Positions 33,143 to 42,436 of a stretch of DNA of 64,000 bases are shown here, one piece after another; the stretch's first letter is position 1, and every line of letters starts with the position of its first letter. The stretch covers positions 46,114 to 110,113 of the forward strand of contig NW_022985093.1 of NCBI RefSeq assembly GCF_010015585.1, read 5' to 3'. The notes under the pieces were generated by a model. It was not told where the DNA came from. It was given only the letters and a program-made list of their open reading frames with translations, and searched no databases. The position numbers and the translations under genes were made by a program. Origin of the DNA: Eremomyces bilateralis CBS 781.70 (lineage: Eukaryota > Ascomycota > Dothideomycetes > Eremomycetales > Eremomycetaceae).

Positions 33143-33454
33143 GGAACATCTTATGAGATTCCGCCCTTGGTTGGATATGTATAGCGACGGGGACTCGCTT
33201 GGATTTTCTTCATGGTTTGCAAACGGCAGGCTCTAGAGGGACAAGGGAAGGCTAGACTTGATCAATGCTTGTCGGCGTTTATACGCCAAGGAGTATACAT
33301 GTAACATTGCTGTACAATATGACCCGATTCCTCCGGACAGGACCCGGGCTATGGGGCTCGGACGAAATGAAGAACTCCGCGCTATGCGATAAACAGTCAC
33401 CCTTCGTCTGTGTGCTACTACTTCCAGAAGACCGAGATCCGGGTCTGGAATCCC
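33143..33454. other. intergenic, convergent 3' ends
   Basis: A 312-bp gap between the convergent TIM13 and NUC1 genes; only terminator regions are expected. Confidence 0.4.
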
Positions 33455-34429
33455 CTATTTTTTCACAAACGCTTTCTGCCGGTCCGCATATTCCCGAACC
33501 ATGATTTCGCACTGCATGTCACCACAGAGCCGCTTCCGTCGGTTCAAAGGCAGTTTCTCGGCAAACTCCAGGCCGCTCGCTTTCTCGACCATCTCCAAGG
33601 GCACCTCAAACTCCTTCAAACTTCGATCGTTCGCAATGCGAGCATTCGGAAGCACGAAAGCGCCAACGGCGACGTTTCCCCCTACCTTCCCATCTTCCGC
33701 AAAAATAACTTTAAAGAAATGCGTGGGCACAGCCACATTGGGCGGCGATCCCACCACTTCGTAGCTGACCCTCCATTTCCCATCAGGTTCTTTTCGAGGC
33801 AGGTAGAGGGGTCCCGTGACGATTCGTACGCTTGGATATTTGTGCGTGAGACGCCGACAGAAATCTTCGAAATGCGCCCAGTAATCGCGATTGAAGCCGT
33901 CTCCAACCTGTGGACACATATTGCTTAGCAAGAATGTCTCGTTCATCGCCTGCTGGCTCCATTTCGCATCCGCGGCGGGAACCTGGTGGCCACGATCGTA
34001 TCCGCTGCGGAAGTAGTCGCTCAACTTCGCCCGAAACTTCTCAGGAATTCCGTCATCTTCGGCAAATGAGCTGTGCTTCCGGTTGCCGTCGCGCCCGGCT
34101 AGGGAAGCCGGAGTGATATGTTCAGCCACCCAGTGCGGATTGCGGGTGCGGCGGTCGAAGGAGGAGACAAGGGCGAGAGAGGGTCGCAGGTCCGCCGTAG
34201 GCCCGGGGAATCCATAGTTAAATATGCCGGAGGGATCGACGGGGGCTGCAAGGACGCCTTGGGCTGAGATCGGGACTGGATTCGGTGCGCTGGTGGTGGA
34301 GGGCGTGGTGATGGTGGTCGTCGTGAGCGATAGGGATGTCGGTTCCTCCTTTCGACGCGTGAAGGCGGCAGTGACAGCAGCTCCAGCTCCAGCGCCAATG
34401 ACGAGGGCTGCTACTGTGATCTTTGCCAT
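33455..34429 (-). CDS. NUC1: mitochondrial nuclease, endonuclease G type
   Basis: A single exon of 324 codons starting MAKITVAALVIGAGAG, a hydrophobic N-terminal segment acting as mitochondrial anchor/presequence. The beta-beta-alpha-metal active site is present: SGYDRGHQVPAADAK near residue 143, with catalytic His in DRGH, and NETFLLSNMCPQ supplying the metal-binding Asn. Other family blocks are NYGFPG, VWSVTGPLY-like IVTGPLYLP, and VAVPTHFFKVI. Nuc1/EndoG is a sugar-nonspecific DNase/RNase of the mitochondrion that takes part in mtDNA turnover and programmed cell death. A GTG codon upstream at 34447 is not needed. A transposon lies about 175 bp upstream of the start. Confidence 0.95.
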   Translation of the reverse strand: MAKITVAALVIGAGAGAAVTAAFTRRKEEPTSLSLTTTTITTPSTTSAPNPVPISAQGVLAAPVDPSGIFNYGFPGPTADLRPSLALVSSFDRRTRNPHWVAEHITPASLAGRDGNRKHSSFAEDDGIPEKFRAKLSDYFRSGYDRGHQVPAADAKWSQQAMNETFLLSNMCPQVGDGFNRDYWAHFEDFCRRLTHKYPSVRIVTGPLYLPRKEPDGKWRVSYEVVGSPPNVAVPTHFFKVIFAEDGKVGGNVAVGAFVLPNARIANDRSLKEFEVPLEMVEKASGLEFAEKLPLNRRKRLCGDMQCEIMVREYADRQKAFVKK

Positions 34430-34606
34430 GATTGATAGAACTGTCACTTGAACGGCAGACTGTCTCCTTTTTTCGTGGTCAAGACATCAGGAATTGCCGT
34501 GCCGGGCAGGATGCAATGGACGGTCATCTGCAAAGACCTCATGATTTCCTAGTCCCTGCCCACGTGCGAGCCTAAGAGCCTGAGGCTTGTGTTGGAAGTT
34601 TACATA

Positions 34607-34660
34607 AGTTCGAACCCCTGCCTGTTGGCCAACCACCTACTTGGCCAGTATCACCATCTT
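34607..34660 (+). repeat. terminal inverted repeat of Fot1-like element, left
   Basis: Fifty-four bases identical to the reverse complement of 36365-36418. After one mismatch the similarity continues for a few more bases. Confidence 0.93.
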
Positions 34661-34728
34661 AGCCACCATCATGAAAACCGTGACATCTCTACCACCACGT
34701 AATTATATTGAAAATTCAAACCATAGGA

Positions 34729-36315
34729 CTATTGTACAGCATCTTGGGGAGCGTCTGGTATAGTTTCAGCCACGGGAATACTCTGTTCTAGTATAGTATT
34801 TGCCTCCAGAAGCCGTACAGCCTCTTGCGCTACTTTGATCTCTTTAATCTGTGCGAACTTAACATTGGGATCTATCCGAACCTTCTTCTTGCGTTTTGGG
34901 GCTGAGGCGGCATCTAGACGGGCCTGGAGACTCGCAATTTTCAGATCTGATGCAGCCTGACGCGCCTGTAGCACTCCGATTGCCTTGGCTGCCTTCCCTA
35001 TGTAGGCCTTCGTCCACTTCGTCACGCGTGTGTTCTTGCTAAGAACGCGCAATGCACTTTGTATTTGTTTGGGCTTGTAGGGCGTCGTCTGGAGGACCGA
35101 GGCGACTAGTATTGGGGTGCGTGGAGGCGTGTTTGGTCGTGGAATTGAGGATGCGGTTTCGGTATGCGTGGGCGGTACCACGAACCGGTTATTGAGACCT
35201 TTTGACGGGTCCCACGGTATAAGACCTGCAGCCTTCCACCCTGATCTGATTGTACGGTCAATTAGGCGTGCCCGACGCGCCTCAGCATAGAGGACAATGA
35301 ATCTTCGTCGTTTAATCGGTAGCGCCTCGTCGATATACGCGCTTTGGCGGAGGAGGGCCTTGTAGAAGCGTTTCAGAGGTGAAAAACAGGCGAGATCGAG
35401 AGGCTGAAGGATGTGGGAGGTATGCGCAGGTAGGAAGACCACAATCACGTCATTTATCCTGCATTCGTATAGGAAATCGACGGTTGCGTGGCTTCCGTGC
35501 CCGTCCATGAGTAGGATCCTGTACCGTCGCTCTGTAGCGGTTTCAGGGAGGAAAACTGTACGAAGCCACACCAACGCGTGTTGATCTGAAGTCCAGCCGT
35601 TTGGTGATACCGCATAATGGAAGTCTGGAGGTTGTTCAGGGAACCAAGCAGCTTGTAGGGACGCGCCTTTCTGGATAATGGTTGGTTTGATATAGCGACC
35701 GGTCGCAGAGACTGATTCTATGATAGAACACCATTCCCGGTTCTCAGGACTCGTGATATAAGCTGTCGACTTCTGCGAGTCTGCGATGACAGTAGAATTA
35801 GCACATATTCCCATTCCAACACCGACTTCATCCATATTCCATGTATCGGAAGGGTGGACATCGTACTGTGTCTGAACTTGGTGAAAATACGCGTAAAACC
35901 CATTGATTGTATCCTGGGTTGCAGCCTGACGTCGTACGACATCTAGACTATGCCCAACACACGTCGCAACGCGTGGATTTCGATGTAGAAATCGTGGTAT
36001 CCAATTCTTCCCAAGGGGTGTAGAATCACCCTGAAGCTCTAGAACTCGCGCGGCCATTTCACGCAGACGTGCGTGGGTAGGGGGGAATCCTTGAGCGTCA
36101 CTCTCAAGTATCCAGTCGACTAAAAACCTCTCTTGCACCGGTGTAAGGCGTTGGTTCGATTGTTGAGCTGTAGAGCGCGATTGCATGCCCTTGAGGCGGT
36201 TTTGAAGCGTAGCTCGATTGACCTTGAATAGGGCCGCAGCTTCATTTTGTGATTTGCATTGACCGGTCTCTACGGCATGGATAGCCTGTAGGAGTACCTC
36301 CTCTGAATTTGACAT
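34729..36315 (-). CDS. Fot1/pogo-type DDE transposase
   Basis: A frame of 528 codons from MSNSEEVLLQAIHAVETG. The N-terminal psq-like helix-turn-helix (SQNEAAALFKVNRATLQNRL) is followed by a CENP-B-type DNA-binding domain (LTPVQERFLVDWILESDAQG onward). The catalytic core has the three acidic positions in standard contexts: TWNMDEVGVGMG, RILLMDGHGSH, and HILQPLDLACFSPLK. A C-terminal coiled coil precedes the stop. The frame also extends upstream to 36384, but that region lies in the inverted repeat. No internal stop or frameshift is seen, so the protein may be active. Confidence 0.95.
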   Translation of the reverse strand: MSNSEEVLLQAIHAVETGQCKSQNEAAALFKVNRATLQNRLKGMQSRSTAQQSNQRLTPVQERFLVDWILESDAQGFPPTHARLREMAARVLELQGDSTPLGKNWIPRFLHRNPRVATCVGHSLDVVRRQAATQDTINGFYAYFHQVQTQYDVHPSDTWNMDEVGVGMGICANSTVIADSQKSTAYITSPENREWCSIIESVSATGRYIKPTIIQKGASLQAAWFPEQPPDFHYAVSPNGWTSDQHALVWLRTVFLPETATERRYRILLMDGHGSHATVDFLYECRINDVIVVFLPAHTSHILQPLDLACFSPLKRFYKALLRQSAYIDEALPIKRRRFIVLYAEARRARLIDRTIRSGWKAAGLIPWDPSKGLNNRFVVPPTHTETASSIPRPNTPPRTPILVASVLQTTPYKPKQIQSALRVLSKNTRVTKWTKAYIGKAAKAIGVLQARQAASDLKIASLQARLDAASAPKRKKKVRIDPNVKFAQIKEIKVAQEAVRLLEANTILEQSIPVAETIPDAPQDAVQ

Positions 36316-36364
36316 CGTAATACGATATGGTGGTTGAGATATTACGCGTTTGGTGATGGTGGTG

Positions 36365-36418
36365 AAGATGGTGATACTGGCCAAGTAGGTGGTTGGCCAA
36401 CAGGCAGGGGTTCGAACT
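36365..36418 (-). repeat. terminal inverted repeat of Fot1-like element, right
   Basis: Reverse complement of 34607-34660. A codon upstream of the transposase Met would fall inside this repeat, which argues for the inner start at 36315. Confidence 0.93.
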
Positions 36419-36658
36419 TATAGCCTCAACTTATTAGCCAGGTTTAGTAAGGCGTTGCCCAAGCCGCACTTTAATGATGCACGTGTCCAGCTCATGAATC
36501 GTTCCAAGTGGTTTGACTGAAATTGATTCTGGATTGTGAAATGAGGATTTCATCGATCTATATAACTGGCTTGAATGCATTCCAACTCCAAATCGCAGAG
36601 ATATGGGAACAAGTTCTGCTTTTCTACATGTTCATACGAGCCATACGCTCACGTCCAT

Positions 36659-38321
36659 CTATTTTCCTTCAACCTCCTTCAAGAGACCAGCCAAGTTGAT
36701 GCTCTTGGGTCGCTCGATAGGGAGGCCAAGAGCACGATCCCAGATCAACTGTGCCAGAGGTCCAAGACCACGGCTGACACCGAAAGTTGCCGTGTAGTAC
36801 AGAGTCTCGGTGAACCCGTAGTGGTGGAAGAGCACGCCGGACGAGGAGTCGACATTGGGGTATGGGTTCTTGGTCTGTCCGATACGTTAGTCATTTTCGT
36901 TGCATCCCTCCGTGAATGTTTCTCGTACCTTTCCATGCTCCGTCAACACGCCCGGGGCAATCTCCGAGTTCTTCTTGACTAGCTGGAACACCGGGTTCTC
37001 CGAGATCTCAGGTCGTGCGTTGGCAAAGTCCATGAGGGCCTCGAATCGCGGGTCCGGCTTCCGCAGCACGGCGTGTCCGTATCCAGGAACGACACGTCCA
37101 GACTTGAGCGTGCTCCACAGGTAGTCCTTCACCTCCTGGTCGGTATAGCTGGTGCCAATCTTGTCCTTCATCTGGATGATCCATCGCAGGACCTCCTGGG
37201 CAGCCAATCCGTGGAGTGGTCCAGCAAGGCCCTGAAGACCGGCGCTGTAGCTCAGGAAGGCATCGCTAAGTGCGCTACCGACGAGATGCGTGGCGTGGGC
37301 GGACACATTGCCTCCCTCATGATCGCCGTGGAGCGCCAAATAGAGACGGAGAAGATCCTGGAAGCCCTCGTTCTCCTTGCCGGACTTGCCCAGCATGGCA
37401 GCGAAGTTGTAGGACCAATCCTGGGTGAGGTCGACCTCGGCAGGGAGAGCGCCACCTCCACGGTAGGCGTTCTGGTAGATCTTCGCGGCAATGGTTGGCA
37501 GCTTGGCAAGGAGGCTGATGCAGTCATCGAAGGTCGGCTCCCAGTAGTCGGCCTTGTTCAAACCCTTCTCATACGCCTTCGCGAAAACAGAGGTGTGGTT
37601 GAGAGCGGAGACGGCGCAGGCAAACTGGGTCATCGGGTGCAAGTCCTTGGGGAAAGCATCCAGCATCTCGGTGACATACTTGGGAAGCTGGGCTTGCTCG
37701 GCCAGAGTGCGGGAGAGTTTACGGACTTGGGAAGTCGTGGGAACCTCACCAGTCAACAGCAGCCAAAACATGGCTTCGGGGAGCATCTCCGTCCCTGAGG
37801 TGCCCTTGGGAAGTTCGCGCTGGCAGTCCTTGATGGTCTTGCCATGGAAACGGATGCCCTCATTGGCATCGAGGACGGATCCTTCCCAGATCATGGCTTT
37901 AAGACCACTGTGGTATCGTTAGAATGCGATAGGGAACCCTATAGTTATTGGCGAGCATACCGCATGCCTCCCAAGGTGTTTTCGACCTTGACCTCACCGA
38001 TCTTCTTATCGGAATGGGCCTTCACCTTCTTGAGCAGCTCCCGCTTCTCAGGGATAACCCTCTTCAATGTCTCCTTGAGATCCTGCTCAGCGGTAGCATA
38101 GCTGCGGCGGCCTTCGGCAAACGATGCTATTTTCCTTTATTTAGCCAATGCTCTTGGAGTGTAAACAAAGAAAAGGAAATAGAAAGCTTACCGGGAGCGG
38201 ATTGCTTGACACCCAATGGCTACATATTTCCATCAGACTTTCTGTCCATCAAGATAGGAATTTCGATACGTACCCGAATGGCCCGCAGGGCTCTTGTGGC
38301 AGACCGGGCGTTCATAGCCAT
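36659..38321 (-). CDS. mcsA: 2-methylcitrate synthase, mitochondrial
   Basis: Five exons (38321..38274, 38219..38192, 38126..37961, 37907..36929, 36874..36659) give 478 residues. The presequence begins [16 protein letters not shown]. The citrate synthase fold is complete: [20 protein letters not shown] and [17 protein letters not shown] hold the active-site His residues, and [15 protein letters not shown] and [20 protein letters not shown] the C-terminal domain. Segments such as [19 protein letters not shown] and [13 protein letters not shown] resemble fungal McsA more than the ordinary citrate synthase CitA. The enzyme condenses propionyl-CoA with oxaloacetate, the first step of propionate detoxification. 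The head-to-head methylisocitrate lyase supports this over plain citrate synthase. Confidence 0.88.
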
Positions 38322-39190
38322 GTTTGCTAATGCAATGGGATGGAGGGTTGACGATGCGGGGATGAAGATGTCTCTGCTTGAAGCTCCCCTGATTCTAGGA
38401 GAAGTTCCAAGTGCAAAATCGATCAATTGGACAATTAAAAAGGATGAAGGCTAATATCGCAATGGCGGAGGAGAACAAAGGCGGGAGGCGGGAGAGAGAA
38501 AGTAGAAAAGTGCTGGTGGTGATGCACGACGACGGCTGCCCTCGGTTCAAAAGATTCCCGTGCAGCGAGAGACCGAGATGCAAGTAAGAGGTAACTCCCG
38601 CGTTTAAGCTTGATACGGAAGTAGAACCTTATTCCCGGGCATTATTCTTGCCTCTTGCCGGTCTTGGTTGCTTTGGGGAACGCAGGCGACTAGTACCTGT
38701 TCACGTCTCCATCCTCCGTCCAGATCAGCGGGACTTGTCGGCTATGCTAATTCCGCTGACCCGTCCTCCGACCTCGCTCTAACTTCTTCAATTCCTTCCT
38801 CGCATATGACTGTGATGTTGACGGATGCAATTATTGGCTGCTGACTGAGGGGGAATACTCCGTTGGGTTTCTAATCTGAAGTTCGTTGTCCGCGGTTGTA
38901 AATGTGGTGGCGACATCATCGTGGCGAAGAACTCGACTATTGAAACATCTACTTTCGCTATCTCGCACGCCCGATATATTTATTATAAGCATCCCGATCC
39001 CGGAATACAGACTCATCCACTAAATATCATATCCTTTCCAGTCCGTGGCATTCCATCCCTGCCACCGGTGGTAGTCTACAAGTACTGGTGAAGTCAACAA
39101 GGGAAGAGCTTGGGGTTGATATAGGGATTGACTGCAGAGAAAGCCGATAGCACCAAACGTCTGCTTTGTCTCATCTCATCTCATCTCATC
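38322..39190. promoter_or_regulatory. shared bidirectional promoter of mcsA and mclA
   Basis: An 869-bp gap between divergent starts. One CCAAT box in reverse orientation (attgg) is visible at 38833-38837, and a ctcat pentamer repeat (about 39171-39189) abuts the lyase start codon. The two genes act in one pathway, so joint control from here is likely but unproven. Confidence 0.6.
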
Positions 39191-41113
39191 ATGATCCGAA
39201 CGTCTTCGCGCGCACTTGCCCGTCGAGTATGCTCGTGCGGCCGACCATCCAGCAACCTCATTCCACGGGCATTGACCATCACCGCCGCAAGAATGTCTTC
39301 CACGCTGCCTAAAGTCGATCCTCCTGTCTCCACCGCTCACCACACCGATTCTTTCCAACTCCTCTCCGAATCCGCGAAAGCTGGTGCCGCAGAAGACGCA
39401 CTTTTCGAAAGCCAGGTCCGTGACGTCGAGGCATGGTGGGCATCGCCTCGTTATGCTGGCATCAAGCGCCCTTATTCCGCTGCAGATGTGGTCGCCCGGC
39501 GCGGAGCCCTCCAGCAGTCGTATCCCAGCTCTCTCATGGCTCGCAAGCTGTTCAATCTGTTTGAGGAACGAGCCGCAGCAGGCCAGCCGGTGCATACGAT
39601 GGGCGCAATTGACCCCGTGCAGATGACACAGCAAGCCCCCAACCAGGAGGTGCTGTACATCAGCGGTTGGGCATGCTCGTCCGTGTTGACATCGACCAAC
39701 GAAGTGTCCGCCGACTTTGGAGACTATCCCTACAACACCGTCCCGAACCAGGTGCAGCGCTTGTTCAAAGCACAGCAGTTGCATGACCGGAAGCAGTGGG
39801 ATTTGAGAAGGAAGATGAGCAAGGAGGAGCGAGAGACGGCGCAGTATACGGACTACCTACGGCCGATCATCGCAGACGGCGATACTGGCCATGGAGGTTT
39901 GTCTGCCGTCCTCAAACTTGCCAAACTCTTTGCCGAAAACGGCGCCGCTGCCGTACATTTTGAGGATCAGCTTCACGGCGGGAAGAAGTGCGGGCATCTG
40001 GCTGGAAAGGTGCTGGTCCCCATGAGCGACCACATCAATCGTCTCGTTGCGGCGAGGTATCAATGGGACCTTATGGGTTGCGAGAATCTCGTCATTGGCC
40101 GGACGGACTCGGAGAGCGGCAAGCTTCTCAGCAGCGCCATCGACGTGCGAGACCACGAGTTCATTAAGGGTGTCACGGAGGATTGTGAGCCTCTGGCGGA
40201 TCTGCTGCAGCGAATGGAGATGGAGGGTGCGGCGGGTAGCGAGATCGATGCCACCGAGGCGGCGTGGGTGAAGCAGCACACATTGGTGACATTCGATGAA
40301 GGTGAGTTGCTTTTGGCTTAACTAGAATTATGTACCCTGAGGGCCATGATTTGCTAATAGCTACCTTCCAGCCGTCGAGCAACACCTCCGCTCCGAGTCC
40401 GCCCCTCAATCCACCATCGATGAATACCTTTCAGCCGTCCGCGCCGACCGGAACCTGCCCCTTAACCGCCGCCGACAACTCGCCGCTAAATATACCAAAA
40501 CCCCGGTCTTCTTCTCGTGGGACATTCCCCGCACCCGGGAAGGGCACTACCATTACCAGGCCGGCATGGTCGCAGCGACCAAGCGAGCCATCGAATACGC
40601 CCCCTATGCCGATCTGCTGTGGGTGGAAACCGGAGATCCGAGTGTCGAAAAAGCGGCCGTCTTCTCGGGAGAAATTCGCAAGCAGCACCCGGAGAAGAAA
40701 TTGGTGTACAACTTGAGCCCCAGCTTCAACTGGATGGCTCACGGGTTCACCGAGGAGACCCTGAAGAGCTTCGTCTGGGATTTGGCGAAACAAGGATTCG
40801 TACTTCAGCTGATCTCACTGGCCGGTATCCACTCCACTGCGACCATCACCAATGAGCTCTCGAGTGGGTTCAAGAAGGACGGCATGCTCGCATACGTCAA
40901 CTTGGTGCAACGCAGGGAGAAGGAGCTTGGATGCGACGTCTTGACGCATCAGAAATGGAGTGGCGCATCGTTGGTCGATGGTATGATCGGTGCCATTCAG
41001 AGTGGAAGCAGCACCAGCAAGAGTATGGGTGAGGGCAACACTGAAACTAGTAAGTAACCGCATGTGCAAGTTGATGCCTGTGCTTGTACTGACCATCCTT
41101 CGCAGGCTTCTAA
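39191..41113 (+). CDS. mclA: 2-methylisocitrate lyase, mitochondrial
   Basis: Three exons (39191..40301, 40372..41049, 41106..41113) give 598 residues; the last exon has only two codons plus the stop. Residues 1-35 form an Arg/Ser-rich mitochondrial presequence ([16 protein letters not shown]). The isocitrate-lyase family signature [13 protein letters not shown] occurs near residue 263, preceded by [11 protein letters not shown] (metal-binding loop) and followed by VIGRTDSES and [15 protein letters not shown]. The presequence favours the mitochondrial methylisocitrate lyase over glyoxysomal isocitrate lyase. The product splits 2-methylisocitrate to pyruvate and succinate, the last step of the methylcitrate cycle. 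It is divergent from mcsA. Confidence 0.92.
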
Positions 41114-41286
41114 GCATCCAATATGGAGTTCGTTCAGGCATCAAGGGCATGATGTCCTAAACTAGGTTTATCCTGGTCCTTGTTGTGAATCTCCGAGCTA
41201 TCCACCATGACTACCCTGATGCAAGGCAGCCTTGTTGGATAGATGGAAACATTTTTGTAGAATTTAGCGGAAATCAAATGTTAAGA

Positions 41287-41784
41287 TTACGTCGTGCGAT
41301 TCCGATCCATTCGTAGCTCACTCCCCCTAACCTTGGCTTTGTCTCCGGTCGACTCCACCGGTTCCATCTTGGCGCTCTCTCTCGCACCCTTCTTGCCCTG
41401 CCTCTTACTTCCAACTGGAAACCGCTTTACGGCTTCACACATGGCACATTGTATCACCAGCACGTCCGCCCAAGGCTTAACGCCACTACGGCTCTCATTC
41501 TCCATGTGAACCGAAGCGGATCCATCCTGGAGCAGGGTGTTGCAGCGGTTGCAGAGTGAGCGCTTGATCGGTTGTGCAAGGCGAAGCTGGGATTTGAGCG
41601 AGACGGCGCGGAGTTGGGAAGCAAGGTGGCGTGGGAGGGCTGGGCTTGATACAGAAGGTTGTGAGGACTGGGAGGGTTGGTGGGTGCTGAGGTAGGTGGC
41701 TGCTTTGTAGAGGTAGGCTAGCCGGGCTTGTAGATGAGGGTTTTGGTTCCCTTTGGGAGGCTTGGTAGAGCTTTTCGTCCGCAT
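41287..41784 (-). CDS. RNase P/MRP protein subunit, Rpr2/Rpp21 family
   Basis: 165 codons from MRTKSSTKPPKGNQN. The region NPHLQARLAYLYKAATYL matches the N-terminal helix of the family. The zinc ribbon has CNRC and CAMC pairs, the first in RSLCNRCNTLLQDG and the second in IQCAMCEAVKRFPVG. Fungal Rpr2 is a component of the ribonucleoprotein that trims the 5' ends of pre-tRNAs. The C-terminus is basic and low-complexity. The frame extends upstream to 42027 through a tandem repeat, but the conserved part begins at the chosen Met. It is divergent from SUB2. Confidence 0.87.
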   Translation of the reverse strand: MRTKSSTKPPKGNQNPHLQARLAYLYKAATYLSTHQPSQSSQPSVSSPALPRHLASQLRAVSLKSQLRLAQPIKRSLCNRCNTLLQDGSASVHMENESRSGVKPWADVLVIQCAMCEAVKRFPVGSKRQGKKGARESAKMEPVESTGDKAKVRGSELRMDRNRTT

Positions 41785-42436
41785 GGTGGCTATCCCTCCA
41801 GTTGATAGCTTAAGAGAGTGAGCGGGGGGCGCCGTGGCTGATGTGTTTAACTTTGAAGTCAAGATCCTCGAGATGAGAGTCGGAGTGGAGGGGGGAGGTT
41901 GGCCAATCAGAGCCCTTTGATTCACATCACGTGAACAACGACCAGGCATCAGGTCGGGGCATCCAGGCATCCAACCAGGCACCAAACCAGGCATCAAACC
42001 AGGCATCAAACCAGGCAGCAGTGCCAATCACGTGATAGTTATCACACGTGATGAGGCTCAGCTAGTTGCGGCGGCGATTTCTCATTCCCCCAGCAGCGAA
42101 ACCATCGCAAACTGAAGCCTCATCACTTCGTATCGGTTTTACTTCAGAGCCAACATCCTTCACTCCTCACTCACCCTCTCAGCCTTGCGCTTCTCTCCAA
42201 GCTTTCTCTCAACTCTTTTCAACTTCTGACATTGCCATCAACTCTGAAATCGGACATTTACCTACGTCCTACCACCTGCTCTTCAGGTCGTGACCTTCAA
42301 GCTTTCTGCTTGCACCCCTCCCACTGACATCTTCATTCTCTCCAAACCCCATCTATTCGTCGGCACCCTTCACTCCGATCATCTCGATCATCCTAGCGTC
42401 CTTTGAGTACCGCGTTTATCGCTCTCTATCCTCGAA
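41785..42436. promoter_or_regulatory. bidirectional intergenic region, RPR2 / SUB2
   Basis: A 652-bp gap between divergent starts. It contains a tandem 12-mer (see next feature) and, from about 42110, a strongly pyrimidine-rich plus strand running to the SUB2 start, typical of highly expressed fungal genes. Confidence 0.5.
41941..42021. repeat. degenerate tandem repeat, unit accaggcatcaa
   Basis: About six imperfect 12-bp units (ccaggcatcc, accaggcaccaa, accaggcatcaa and so on) in tandem, within the shared upstream region of RPR2 and SUB2. The last units are nearly identical. Confidence 0.75.

Larger units (their letters stand above)
34607..36418 (-). mobile_element. intact Fot1/pogo (Tc1-mariner superfamily) transposon, 1812 bp
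   Basis: Perfect terminal inverted repeats of 54 bp (34607-34660 and 36365-36418; outer end AGTTCGAACCCCTGCC) flank a full-length transposase gene. Each end is bordered by TA (34605-34606 and 36419-36420), the target duplication of this superfamily. Perfect repeats plus an uninterrupted transposase point to recent insertion and possible activity. It sits between the NUC1 start and the 3' end of the methylcitrate synthase gene. Confidence 0.95.

Noticed and set aside
34607-34625. tRNA T-arm-like sequence TTCGAACCCC at the ends of the Fot1-like element
   Set aside because: It is part of the perfect inverted repeats, and no acceptor stem, D-arm or anticodon stem is found around it.
37073-37798. 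241-codon plus-strand frame antisense to the methylcitrate synthase gene
   Set aside because: It is a shadow of the highly conserved citrate synthase exon on the opposite strand and has no family features of its own.
39176-39784. 202-codon minus-strand frame antisense to methylisocitrate lyase
   Set aside because: It lies entirely within the coding exon of the lyase and has no recognisable domain.
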